Part shown: one piece after another, positions 17,156 through 24,782 of the stretch
Position numbering within the stretch: the stretch's first letter is position 1
Layout: every line of letters begins with the position of its first letter
DNA from: Microbacterium sp. B35-30
GTDB lineage: Bacteria; Actinomycetota; Actinomycetes; Actinomycetales; Microbacteriaceae
NCBI RefSeq assembly: GCF_010634855.1
Contig: NZ_MWLQ01000006.1
Coordinates: 1-64,000 of the forward strand
Length of the DNA stretch: 64,000 bases
Direction: 5' to 3'
Notes under the pieces: generated by a model
What the model saw: the letters and a program-made list of their open reading frames with translations, nothing else
Told to the model about the DNA's origin: nothing
Databases searched by the model: none
Program-made: the position numbers and the translations under genes

Positions 17156-18630
17156 ATGAGCACCTCGACGACATCCTCTATCCGCCCCTCGAGCCCTATG
17201 ACATCGGCATGCTCATCGCCGGCGAGGGGCATCGCATCGCGTACGAGCAGAGCGGCAACCCCGAGGGCAAGCCGGTGGTGTTCCTGCACGGCGGTCCGGG
17301 TGCCGGCACGTCTCCGTGGCACCGCCGCTTCTTCGACCCCGAGCGATACCGCATCGTCCTGCTCGACCAGCGCGGATCCGGTCGCTCGACCCCGCACGCG
17401 AGCGAGCCGCACGCCGACCTCCGCCACAACACCACGTGGCACCTCGTCGCCGACCTCGAGCTGCTGCGCAAGAACCTCGGCATCGAGAAGTGGCAGGTGT
17501 TCGGCGGTTCGTGGGGGAGCGCACTGGCCCTCGCCTACGCGCAGGCCCACCCGCAGGCGGTGACCGAGATCGTGCTGCGCGGCATCTTCACGCTGCGCCG
17601 CCACGAGCTGGAGTGGTTCTACGAGGGTGGTGCGGCATCCGTCGTCCCGGATCTCTGGGAAGACTTCATCGCACCCATCCCGATCCTCGAGCGGTCGAAG
17701 CTCATGCAGGCGTATCACCGACGCCTGGCCGACCCCGACCCCGCCGTGCACGTTCCGGCGGCTGTCGCGTGGTCGCGCTGGGAGGCGGCGAACCTGACGC
17801 TCCTGCCCGATCCCGAGCTCGTCGAGGCGATGTCCGAGCCGCGCGCCGCCGTGGCGTTCGCGCGTATCGAGAACCACTACTTCCTGCACGGCGGCTGGTT
17901 CACGCCGGATCAGCTGATCGCCGGGGCCGACCGCATCCGCCACATCCCCGCCGTCATCGTGCAGGGCCGGTACGACGTCTGCACGCCCGCGATGACCGCG
18001 TGGGACCTGCACCGCGCATGGCCCGAGGCGGATTTCACGATGATTCCGGATGCCGCGCACGCGGCGTCCGAACCGGGCATCGCCGCCGCGCTCCGCGCCG
18101 CGACCGACCGGTTCGCCGGGTCCGGCGAGCTGGCCGAGGACGCCGACGAGTCCGGCCCGAGTGAGGTGGGCGAGGACGCCGTCGGGCCCGAGGAGTCCGG
18201 CGCCAGCGAGGGAGGCGAGGACGCCGTCGCGGACGAGGAGTCCGGCGCGAGTCAGGAGGGCGAGGACGCCGTCGCGCCCGAGGAGTCCGGCCCCAGCGAG
18301 GGCGCCCAGGACGCCGTCGGGCCCGAAGAGTCCGGCGCCAGCGAGGGCGCCCAGGACGCCGTAGCGCCCGAGGGCGAATCGGACGAGGCATCCGCGCCGC
18401 CCGAGCAGACGGGTGAAGGCGAAGCTCCAGGCGGTGAGGATGGCGCGGAGACGCCAACAGCCGACGACGCCGCGGCCGGGGGTGCAGAGTCTGAGTCCGA
18501 CGGGGCCGGAACCTCGCAATCTGACTCCGGCGGGGCGGAAGTCTCGCCGCCCGAGTCCGAGGGGGCGGGCTCCGATGTCAGCGGTACGCGTACCGCGTAC
18601 CGCTCGCCGCGCCGGGCTCGCCGTCCCTGA
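17152..18630 (+). CDS. pip: Prolyl iminopeptidase with long acidic repeat tail
   Basis: A 492-residue protein. Residues 1-323 are a complete prolyl iminopeptidase (alpha/beta hydrolase, peptidase S33), which removes N-terminal proline from peptides: FLHGGPGAG forms the oxyanion hole, nucleophile Ser120 sits in GGSWGS, Asp275 in GRYDVC and His303 in DAAHAAS. Normal family members end here at 310-325 residues. This one carries another 169 residues rich in Glu, Gly, Ala and Ser, with a tandem 15-residue repeat (341-408), ending in a basic stretch. Start: GGGAGAAG ribosome binding site and ATGA overlap with the metallopeptidase. The enzyme call is firm; the tail has no known function. Confidence 0.93.
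   Translation: MNEHLDDILYPPLEPYDIGMLIAGEGHRIAYEQSGNPEGKPVVFLHGGPGAGTSPWHRRFFDPERYRIVLLDQRGSGRSTPHASEPHADLRHNTTWHLVADLELLRKNLGIEKWQVFGGSWGSALALAYAQAHPQAVTEIVLRGIFTLRRHELEWFYEGGAASVVPDLWEDFIAPIPILERSKLMQAYHRRLADPDPAVHVPAAVAWSRWEAANLTLLPDPELVEAMSEPRAAVAFARIENHYFLHGGWFTPDQLIAGADRIRHIPAVIVQGRYDVCTPAMTAWDLHRAWPEADFTMIPDAAHAASEPGIAAALRAATDRFAGSGELAEDADESGPSEVGEDAVGPEESGASEGGEDAVADEESGASQEGEDAVAPEESGPSEGAQDAVGPEESGASEGAQDAVAPEGESDEASAPPEQTGEGEAPGGEDGAETPTADDAAAGGAESESDGAGTSQSDSGGAEVSPPESEGAGSDVSGTRTAYRSPRRARRP
18172..18375 (+). repeat. 45-bp tandem repeats encoding acidic tail of prolyl iminopeptidase
   Basis: Four full 45-base units start at 18172, 18217, 18262 and 18307, and a partial fifth at 18352. 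Each encodes a variant of EDAVGPEESGASEGG. A divergent unit lacking one codon triplet set precedes them. Such in-frame repeats can change copy number by slippage. Confidence 0.85.
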
Positions 18631-18690
18631 GCGCGGAGACGTCTCGCCCCGCACGCCGCAGCGCCCTGCGTACGGAGGAACCGGGGTATC

Positions 18691-18833
18691 CGGTCGTTGA
18701 GCGAGGGAGCGCCAGCGACCGAGACGAAACGCCTTGAGCCGCTCGTCTGCGCCGGCTGCGGGGCGTTGCGTCTCCGCGTTTCGACTCGCAAGCTCGCTCA
18801 ACGACCACGTTCCTCGCTCGCTCAACGACCGGG
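18691..18833. repeat. Dispersed inverted-repeat element, copy B
   Basis: Begins CGGTCGTTGAGCGAGGGAGC and ends GCTCGCTCAACGACCG; inside are GACCGAGACGAAACGCC and the complementary GCGTTGCGTCTCCGCGTTTC. A second nested end (GCTCAACGACCACG) precedes the final one, so this copy seems to be two elements joined. It lies 60 bases after the prolyl iminopeptidase stop. Confidence 0.85.
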
Positions 18834-18844
18834 CAAGGGCGTGC

Positions 18845-18886
18845 GGCGTTCTCCCACTCGCTCGCTGACCGCCTGCGGAGAACGCC
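18845..18886. repeat. Perfect 9-bp inverted repeat
   Basis: GGCGTTCTC at 18845-18853 and GAGAACGCC at 18878-18886 are exact complements with a 24-base loop. It lies directly upstream of the probable helicase promoter, so it could be a terminator for upstream transcription or an operator. Confidence 0.5.
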
Positions 18887-18897
18887 CAGCCGCACCC

Positions 18898-19074
18898 TGC
18901 TAGGGTGGATCATCTTGCAGCGCTTCATGCGCTTCTTGCGTCGTAGAACGCTTCCCCTCCCGCCGCCGCCCGGCTCAGCCGCGCGATGCCGGTGATGACT
19001 TTCGTACGGCGACCCGTGGGCGAAATCCGCCCCGGCCACCGACAGGGCATCTGTGTGCCCGGAGAAATCCCCTC
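18898..19074 (+). promoter_or_regulatory. Probable promoter and long 5' leader of the DEAD-box helicase
   Basis: An extended -10-like TGCTAGGGT (18898-18906) would start a transcript with a leader of roughly 160 bases. No clear -35 was found. At the 3' end of the leader a hairpin GGGCA-tctgtg-TGCCC (19045-19060) abuts the GGAGA ribosome binding site (19061-19065), so its folding could affect translation. The rest of the 18631-19074 gap holds only the repeats listed separately; no gene was seen. Confidence 0.4.
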
Positions 19075-20649
19075 ATGACTGAAACCACTTTCGGCGCGCT
19101 CGGCGTGCCGCAGCCCCTCGTCGACGCGCTCGCCGCGGACGGCAAGACCACCGCGTTCCCGATCCAGATCGACACGCTCCCCGACACGCTCGCCGGCCGC
19201 GACGTGCTGGGCCGCGGCAAGACCGGCTCAGGCAAGACGCTCGCCTTCTCGATCCCGATGGCCGCGCGCCTCGGCGGCAAGCTCGCCGGCGGCAACCGTC
19301 GCAAGGGCCGCCCGCTCGGCCTCGTCCTCGCCCCCACGCGGGAGCTCGCGACGCAGATCGACGCTGTTCTCGCGCCGCTCGCCAAGGCCTACGGCCTCAC
19401 CACGACCACGATCTTCGGCGGCGTGAACCAGAACCGTCAGGTGCAGGCGCTGAACGCCGGCGTCGACATCATCGTGGCGTGCCCGGGCCGCCTCGAGGAC
19501 CTCATGAAGCAGGGCTTCGTGCACCTCGACGCGGTCGAGGTCACCGTCATCGACGAGGCCGACCACATGGCCGACCTCGGCTTCCTGCCGGGTGTCACGC
19601 GCATCCTGAACGCGACGCCGGCCGGCGGCCAGCGCCTCCTGTTCAGCGCGACCCTCGACAACGGGGTCGACAAGCTCGTCAACCGCTTCCTGCAGAACGA
19701 GGTGCTGCACTCCGTCGACGAGGCGCACTCGCCTGTCGCCGCGATGACGCACCACGTCTTCACGCTCGCCGACGCCGACGCCAAGAAGGACGTCGTCAAG
19801 GCGCTCGCGTCGGGCACCGGCCGCCGCATCCTGTTCATGCGCACCAAGCACCAGGCGAAGAAGCTCGCCAAGCAGCTCACCGGCGAGGGCATCCCGGCCG
19901 TCGACCTGCACGGCAACCTGTCGCAGGCGGCGCGCGACCGCAACCTCGCGGCGTTCTCGGCGGGCAGCGTCAAGGTGCTCGTGGCGACGGATGTCGCAGC
20001 CCGCGGTGTGCACGTCGACGACGTCGAGCTCGTCATCCACGTGGATCCGCCCACCGAGCACAAGGCGTACCTGCACCGTTCGGGCCGCACGGCTCGCGCG
20101 GGCGCCGAGGGCGCCGTGGTCACGCTGGTGCTGCCCGAGCAGAAGCGCGACGTCTCGCAGCTGCTGCGCAAGGCCGCGATCTCGGTCGAGCCCGTGGTCG
20201 TGACGGCTGCCTCGCCCGCGGTCACCGCGCTCGTCGGCCAGGTCGCCGCGTACGTCAAGCCGGTTCCGGTCGTCGAGACGCCCCGCGGCACCAGCCAGGG
20301 CGCCAACGCGCAGCGCAAGCGCGCCGCCCGCGACGGTCGCCAGGGTGCCGACGGCTCGTCGCGCTCCGGCTCCGGTGCCGGCGGTGGCCGCCGTGGCTCC
20401 GGCCAGGGCGGATCCGGTGCGCAGGGCGCAGGTCGGGGTCAGGGCGCCGGTCGGGGCCGCGATGCCGCCACGACGCAGGACCGCGCCACTCACCAGCGCA
20501 GCGACCAGAGCGCCGGCCACGCCCGTTCGGCGCAGCCCGCCGGCAACCCCCGCACGCAGGGCCGCCGCGCGACGTCGAACGGCACCGGCAAGCTCATGGT
20601 TGGCTCGGTCGTCCGCCCGAACGGCACCAACCGCCGCAGCGGCCGCTGA
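19075..20649 (+). CDS. DEAD-box ATP-dependent RNA helicase
   Basis: A 524-residue RNA helicase. The core (about 1-380) has the Q-motif region FPIQIDTLPDTL, Walker A GRGKTGSGKT, PTRELATQ, DEADHMADLGF (DEAD), FSATLD (SAT), and HRSGRTARAG (motif VI). The C-terminal 120 residues are Gly/Arg/Ala/Gln-rich and low in complexity, a typical RNA-binding tail. Likely role: unwinding RNA duplexes during ribosome assembly or mRNA turnover, often cold-induced in this family. It is a single-gene transcript with a long leader upstream and a strong hairpin terminator 22 bases after the stop. Exact orthology (RhlE, CsdA or DbpA type) cannot be fixed from sequence reading alone. Confidence 0.95.
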   Translation: MTETTFGALGVPQPLVDALAADGKTTAFPIQIDTLPDTLAGRDVLGRGKTGSGKTLAFSIPMAARLGGKLAGGNRRKGRPLGLVLAPTRELATQIDAVLAPLAKAYGLTTTTIFGGVNQNRQVQALNAGVDIIVACPGRLEDLMKQGFVHLDAVEVTVIDEADHMADLGFLPGVTRILNATPAGGQRLLFSATLDNGVDKLVNRFLQNEVLHSVDEAHSPVAAMTHHVFTLADADAKKDVVKALASGTGRRILFMRTKHQAKKLAKQLTGEGIPAVDLHGNLSQAARDRNLAAFSAGSVKVLVATDVAARGVHVDDVELVIHVDPPTEHKAYLHRSGRTARAGAEGAVVTLVLPEQKRDVSQLLRKAAISVEPVVVTAASPAVTALVGQVAAYVKPVPVVETPRGTSQGANAQRKRAARDGRQGADGSSRSGSGAGGGRRGSGQGGSGAQGAGRGQGAGRGRDAATTQDRATHQRSDQSAGHARSAQPAGNPRTQGRRATSNGTGKLMVGSVVRPNGTNRRSGR

Positions 20650-20670
20650 CCTCCCCGTATCTCAGCCCGA

Positions 20671-20703
20671 AACGCCCCGACGCACCCCGTGCGCCGGGGC
20701 GTT
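20671..20703 (+). terminator. Strong hairpin terminator after the helicase
   Basis: AACGCCCCG (20671-20679) pairs exactly with CGGGGCGTT (20695-20703), and the loop continues the stem as CGCAC-ccc-GTGCG after one mismatch, giving a stem of about 14 pairs. No long T-run follows. Confidence 0.75.
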
Positions 20704-20796
20704 CCGCGTCTCCTCCCCTCCTCCCCTGCTCGGCGCCTCGGCCTGTTCCCTCCGCAGCCGCGTTCTGCGCCGCGCACCCGACGGCGGGCGCATAAC

Positions 20797-20890
20797 CTGA
20801 CTGCGGAGCGCGAGGCCCAGGCGTCCGCAGTCAGTTTGCGAGGATGCCGGCCGGGCGAAGACGCCGAAATGTGACTGCGGAGCGCAGTGG
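20797..20890. repeat. CTGACTGCGGA repeat cluster
   Basis: CTGACTGCGGA (20797-20807) is followed by its exact complement TCCGCAGTCAG (20824-20834), then by a third, direct copy TGACTGCGGAGCGCA (from 20872). The same word, CCGCAGTCAG, occurs after the giant secreted gene near 51630. It lies in the gap between the helicase and the minus-strand TetR gene; nothing else is seen there. Confidence 0.6.
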
Positions 20891-20910
20891 CACAGGGGCG
20901 GCGGGCGGGG

Positions 20911-21486
20911 TCATGCGGGCGTGTCGGAGGCGATGACGGCGACGGCACGCGCGAGCTCGTCGCCGGTCGGCAGTGCTGCGGGGTTCATGAGCCACAGGAT
21001 GCCGAGGCTCTGCACGAGCACGAAGTTGAGCTGGGCGACCGCGGCGACGTCGGCGTCGGTCATCTCGGGACGCGCGGCGCGCAGCTGCTCGGCGATTCCG
21101 TCATGGCCCTCAGCCGCGGCATCCGCCAATGCACGACCTGCCTGCGGGTCGCGCAGCACGCGCACGGAGTTCTCAAGGCTCGCCAGCAGCGCCTCCCGGT
21201 TGGCGGAGAACACGTCGGGCATGCGGTTCCACAGCGCGGCGAAACCCTGGAGCAACGGGAGTGACGCGGTCTCGTGCACCACGGACTCCATCTCGTCGCC
21301 GATGCCGCTGCCGAGGGACTCCATGAGCGCGGCGGTGACGAGCTCGTCCTTCGAGCCGAAGTGGTAGCCGATCGCGGCCAGGCTCACTCCCGCCGCGGTG
21401 GCGATGTCGCGGGCCGTCGCCTTGGCGACGCCCCGCTCCAGGATGACCTGACGTGCCCCCGCCAGCAGATCTTCGCGATTGCCCAT
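20911..21486 (-). CDS. TetR/AcrR-family transcriptional repressor
   Basis: A 191-residue regulator. Residues about 7-53 are the TetR helix-turn-helix: LLAGARQVILERGVAKATA, then IATAAGVSLAAIGYHFGSKDELV, with the signature Y-H-F-G-S-K-x-E. The rest is a helical ligand-binding domain with no recognisable ligand. It is divergent from the FAD monooxygenase gene and separated by 101 bases that contain two inverted repeats, so it most likely represses both genes until a small molecule binds. The ATG at 21486 gives the standard short N-terminus. Confidence 0.93.
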   Translation of the reverse strand: MGNREDLLAGARQVILERGVAKATARDIATAAGVSLAAIGYHFGSKDELVTAALMESLGSGIGDEMESVVHETASLPLLQGFAALWNRMPDVFSANREALLASLENSVRVLRDPQAGRALADAAAEGHDGIAEQLRAARPEMTDADVAAVAQLNFVLVQSLGILWLMNPAALPTGDELARAVAVIASDTPA

Positions 21487-21505
21487 GCGTTCATCCTAGG
21501 CGGGA

Positions 21506-21557
21506 GTTGGACGAGCGTGCTAGACAAACGTCCAACACCTGTGTTAGACATATGTCT
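21506..21557. promoter_or_regulatory. Operator/promoter region shared by tetR and the FAD monooxygenase
   Basis: Two palindromes lie between the divergent starts: GTTGGACG (21506-21513) with CGTCCAAC (21529-21536), and the exact palindrome AGACATATGTCT (21546-21557). TAGACA occurs at 21521-21526 and again at 21545-21550 with an 18-base spacer, which could be -35 and -10 boxes for the monooxygenase. Operators overlapping the promoter are usual for TetR repressors. Confidence 0.5.
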
Positions 21558-21587
21558 CACACAAACGTCCGACTGACGGGATGCCTC

Positions 21588-22829
21588 ATGAACGACTTCG
21601 ACCGCACACCGCACGTCCTGATCTCCGGCGCGGGCATCGCGGGCCTCGCGCTCGCCCTGCAGCTTGTGCGCAAAGGCATCCGTGTCACCGTCGTCGAACG
21701 CGCCGACGCTCGTCGCCCGGGCGGGCAGGCTGTGGACCTCCGCGGCGCGAGCCGCGAGGTCGCAGAACTCATGGGGATCATGGTCGGCATCGAGCAGTTT
21801 CGCGTACACGAGGAGGGCATCGCGTACGTCGGCAGTGGCGGCCGTGTCTTCGGCCGGATGTCGATGGCCGACTTCGACGGCGAAGGCGCCGTCGCCGAGA
21901 TCGAGATCGCGCGCGGCGACCTGGCCCGAGTGCTCCTCGATGCGCTGCGCACGGCCGCCGATGCCCGTCCTCGTCTGCTCGACCTGCGGTTCGGCGACCG
22001 CATCACGGCGATCGCGCAGGATGACGCCGGTGCCGACGTCGAATTCGAGCACGCCGAAGCGGCACGGTTCGACATCGTGGTCGGCGCCGACGGCGTGCAC
22101 TCCGCGACGCGCCGGCTGGCGTTCGGGCCCGAGGAGCAGTTCGCCACGTACCTGGGCGGGTACATGGCGTTCTTCACCCTGCCCACGCCCTCCGACCTCG
22201 AGCCGGGCTGGTTCGCGCTGAGGTTCGTGCCCGGGGCGACAGTCGGGATCCGCCCCGACCTCGACCCGACGACGTCCAAGGCGATCCTCACGTTCCGGAT
22301 GGACCGCGACCCGGCGCTGCGAGGGGACCGGGTCGCGCAGGAGGCGCTGATCCGTGCGCGCATCGCCGGCGCCGGCTGGCACGCCCCGGCCGTGCTGGCG
22401 GCGCTGGGCGAGGCATCCGATCTGTACTTCGATGAGCTCGTGCGCATCGACGTGCCGGACGTCGCGAACGGCCGGGTGGTGCTGCTCGGCGATGCGGCGT
22501 CGTGCGGCTCGCCGATGACGGGGCAGGGGACGGCGACCGCGCTCATCGGTGCGCATCTCCTCGCGGCCCACCTCGCCGCGACACCGGATGACGCCGTCGG
22601 CGCGCTGCGCCGCTACGCCGACGACATCGCCCCGTTCACCGAGCGGGGCAAGCAGATCCCCGGCGGCGGCATCGAGCGCATGGTTCCGGCGAGCAGAATC
22701 GAAGGGGCCACGCTGCGGGCGCTCACCGGCGTGATGACGTCACGGCTGTTCCGCCCGCTGGTGCGTCGCATGTTCGCCGCCGGCGGCGCCGACCTGTCGC
22801 TGCCCGAGATCGCCGTGCCTGTGCGTTGA
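21588..22829 (+). CDS. FAD-dependent monooxygenase (PHBH/TetX-like)
   Basis: A 413-residue flavoprotein. It has the FAD-binding dinucleotide fold ISGAGIAGLALALQL at the N-terminus, a central GADGVHSATRR (DG motif), and LLGDAASCGSPMTGQG (GD motif) near residue 300, all hallmarks of class A flavin monooxygenases. These hydroxylate aromatic compounds, including antibiotics, using NAD(P)H and oxygen. The ATG at 21588 sits right before the Rossmann strand; the frame is open 45 codons upstream but that stretch is the operator region. The divergent TetR gene suggests induction by its substrate. The substrate cannot be told. Confidence 0.9.
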   Translation: MNDFDRTPHVLISGAGIAGLALALQLVRKGIRVTVVERADARRPGGQAVDLRGASREVAELMGIMVGIEQFRVHEEGIAYVGSGGRVFGRMSMADFDGEGAVAEIEIARGDLARVLLDALRTAADARPRLLDLRFGDRITAIAQDDAGADVEFEHAEAARFDIVVGADGVHSATRRLAFGPEEQFATYLGGYMAFFTLPTPSDLEPGWFALRFVPGATVGIRPDLDPTTSKAILTFRMDRDPALRGDRVAQEALIRARIAGAGWHAPAVLAALGEASDLYFDELVRIDVPDVANGRVVLLGDAASCGSPMTGQGTATALIGAHLLAAHLAATPDDAVGALRRYADDIAPFTERGKQIPGGGIERMVPASRIEGATLRALTGVMTSRLFRPLVRRMFAAGGADLSLPEIAVPVR

Positions 22830-23080
22830 CCGGAGCGTTTCGGCTCGCTCCTTCGTCGCTCGCTCAACGCCGGAACACAGGCTCCGGTCGTTGAGCGAGG
22901 GAGCGCCAGCGACCGAGACGAAACGCGCCGAGCCGACGTTCTGCCCGGGTCCGGGGCGTTTCGTCTCGCTTGTTCCTCGCTCGCTCAACGACCGAGAGAA
23001 GGATCCTGGTCGTTGAGCGAGGGAGCGCCAGCGACCGAGACGAAACGCGCCGAGCCGACGTTCTGCCCGGGTCCGGGGCG
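22824..23080. repeat. Dispersed inverted-repeat elements, cluster C
   Basis: Three pieces lie between the monooxygenase and the GMC oxidoreductase: a right half (22824-22870), a full element (22886-22993) and a left half (23008-23080). The first 73 bases of the full element (22886-22958) are identical to 23008-23080, after which the third piece breaks off at GGGGCG. The exact identity suggests recent duplication or gene conversion. Confidence 0.85.
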
Positions 23081-23099
23081 GGCGCCTACCGAAGCCGGG

Positions 23100-24782
23100 T
23101 CAGACGCGGCGGCCGAGGATGAGGTCGGCGGCGACCTCGCCGATCACGATGGCCGGAGCGTTCGTATGGCCGCGGATCACGGTGGGCATCACCGAGGCGT
23201 CGGCCACCCGCAGGCCCGTGACGCCACGGACGCGGAGTTCCGGGTCGACGACGGAGGCGGCATCCGTCCCCATCCGCGCCGTGCCGACCGGGTGGTAGAG
23301 CGTGTGCGAGTAGCGGCGCAGCGACACCTCGGCGCGCTCGGTCGGCGTCATGCGATCGCCGCCGGGAGGCTGTACCCAGCCGCCGGTCGTGACGGCGCGC
23401 AGCGCCTCGGTGTCGATGAGACGCTCGCATTCGGCGAGTCCGGCGAGCATCGTCGCGGCGTCGACCCCGTCGGGATCCGACAGATACGCGGGGTCGATGA
23501 GCGGCGGCGCGGCAGGGTCGGCCGACGCGAGCCGGATCGTGCCGCGGCTGCGCGGGCGCAGCAGGATCGCCCCGATCGTGAGGCCGTGCGCGGGCGACGG
23601 GATGAGTCCCTCGCCCACGTACGGCACCGGGGCGAAGATGATCTCGATGTCGGGGAGCCCTTCGGGCGCTCCCGCGCGATCGGCGACCTCTGTGCGGACG
23701 AACCCGTAGGCCTCGGCGACGTTGGAGGTCAGCATCCCCCTCCGCTTCGTCAGATACCGCACGACTTCGGCCGGCCTCTCGGCGTCGTGCAGGGTGCCGC
23801 TGTCCGCGGTCGGCGCGAGCCCCGCGACGAGGTGGTCCTGCAGATTGGCGCCGACGCCGGGGGCGTCCACCACGATGCCGATCCCGTGCTCGGTGAGGTG
23901 CTCGGCCGGGCCGATGCCGCTCAGCATGAGCAGCTGCGGCGTGTTGATCGCCCCGCCCGACAGCACGACCTCGCGCCGCGCGCGCACATGGCGGGTGATC
24001 CCGTCGAAGTCGACGTACACGCCCGTCGCACGCGGCAGGGGCGAACCGGAATCCAGGGTCACCCGCCGGACGTGCGCACCCGTGGTGATCCGGAGGTTCG
24101 CGCGCCCCTTCGCGGGGCGCAGGTACACGTCGGCCGTGGAGGCGCGCGCACCGCGGCTCTCGCTCACCATCGTCTGCGAGAAGCCCTGCCCCGTCGGCAG
24201 ATTCGCGGGGGTGACAGGATGCCCCGCCTGCTGCGCCGCCGTGAGGAACGCGGCCGTCTGGGCCCGGGGATCCCGCTGGTGCTCGACGGGCTGGGGTCCG
24301 TGGGTGCCCTGCGAGCCGTGGGCCGGATCGGCCGTGCGCTCCACACGCCGGAAGTAGGGGACCAGGGCGTCCCACGACCAGATCGGGCCGGCGGCATCCG
24401 CCCACTCGTCGTAGTCGGCGGCGAAGCCCCGCACCCACATCATGGCGTTGAGCGACGACGACCCGCCCAGCGTCTTGCCGCGCGGCCAGTACACCGTGCG
24501 GCCCTCGAGGGCCGGCTGGGGGACGGTGTCGTAGTTCCAGTCGTACCGTCCGCGGAAGAGCTTGGAGAACGCCGCGGGCACGTGCAGTTCGATCGCCCGG
24601 TCGGGTCCTCCCGCCTCGAGCAGCAGCACCGAGACGGCCGGGTCCTCGCTCAGTCGCGCCGCGACGGCGGCACCAGAGGATCCGGCGCCGACGACGACGT
24701 AGTCGGCCTCGAAGCCGTCAGCGCCGAAGCCGGCCGCGGAATCACCGGCGCTCCGACGCCCGCGCGCGACGCGGCGCCTCAC
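23100..24782 (-). CDS. GMC-family FAD oxidoreductase (choline dehydrogenase-like)
   Basis: A 560-residue flavoenzyme of the glucose-methanol-choline family. The FAD-binding motif YVVVGAGSSGAAVAARL starts near residue 24, the second signature GKTLGGSSSLNAMMWVRG follows, SGGAINTPQLLMLSGIG is the GMC signature 2, and the C-terminus has SHTLYHPVGTARMG with the catalytic His, plus the terminal NAPAIVIGEVAAD. The GTG at 24782 was chosen as start because it overlaps the upstream aldehyde dehydrogenase stop (GTGA); the frame is open for 112 more codons but those are shadow sequence. It probably oxidises an alcohol to an aldehyde that the co-transcribed dehydrogenase then converts to an acid. Substrate unknown. 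Confidence 0.93.
   Translation of the reverse strand: MRRRVARGRRSAGDSAAGFGADGFEADYVVVGAGSSGAAVAARLSEDPAVSVLLLEAGGPDRAIELHVPAAFSKLFRGRYDWNYDTVPQPALEGRTVYWPRGKTLGGSSSLNAMMWVRGFAADYDEWADAAGPIWSWDALVPYFRRVERTADPAHGSQGTHGPQPVEHQRDPRAQTAAFLTAAQQAGHPVTPANLPTGQGFSQTMVSESRGARASTADVYLRPAKGRANLRITTGAHVRRVTLDSGSPLPRATGVYVDFDGITRHVRARREVVLSGGAINTPQLLMLSGIGPAEHLTEHGIGIVVDAPGVGANLQDHLVAGLAPTADSGTLHDAERPAEVVRYLTKRRGMLTSNVAEAYGFVRTEVADRAGAPEGLPDIEIIFAPVPYVGEGLIPSPAHGLTIGAILLRPRSRGTIRLASADPAAPPLIDPAYLSDPDGVDAATMLAGLAECERLIDTEALRAVTTGGWVQPPGGDRMTPTERAEVSLRRYSHTLYHPVGTARMGTDAASVVDPELRVRGVTGLRVADASVMPTVIRGHTNAPAIVIGEVAADLILGRRV

Noticed and set aside
17152..18630. Frameshift as cause of the long tail of the prolyl iminopeptidase
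   Set aside because: The tail reads in the same frame and consists of in-phase 15-residue repeats with a consistent acidic composition, unlike out-of-frame translation.
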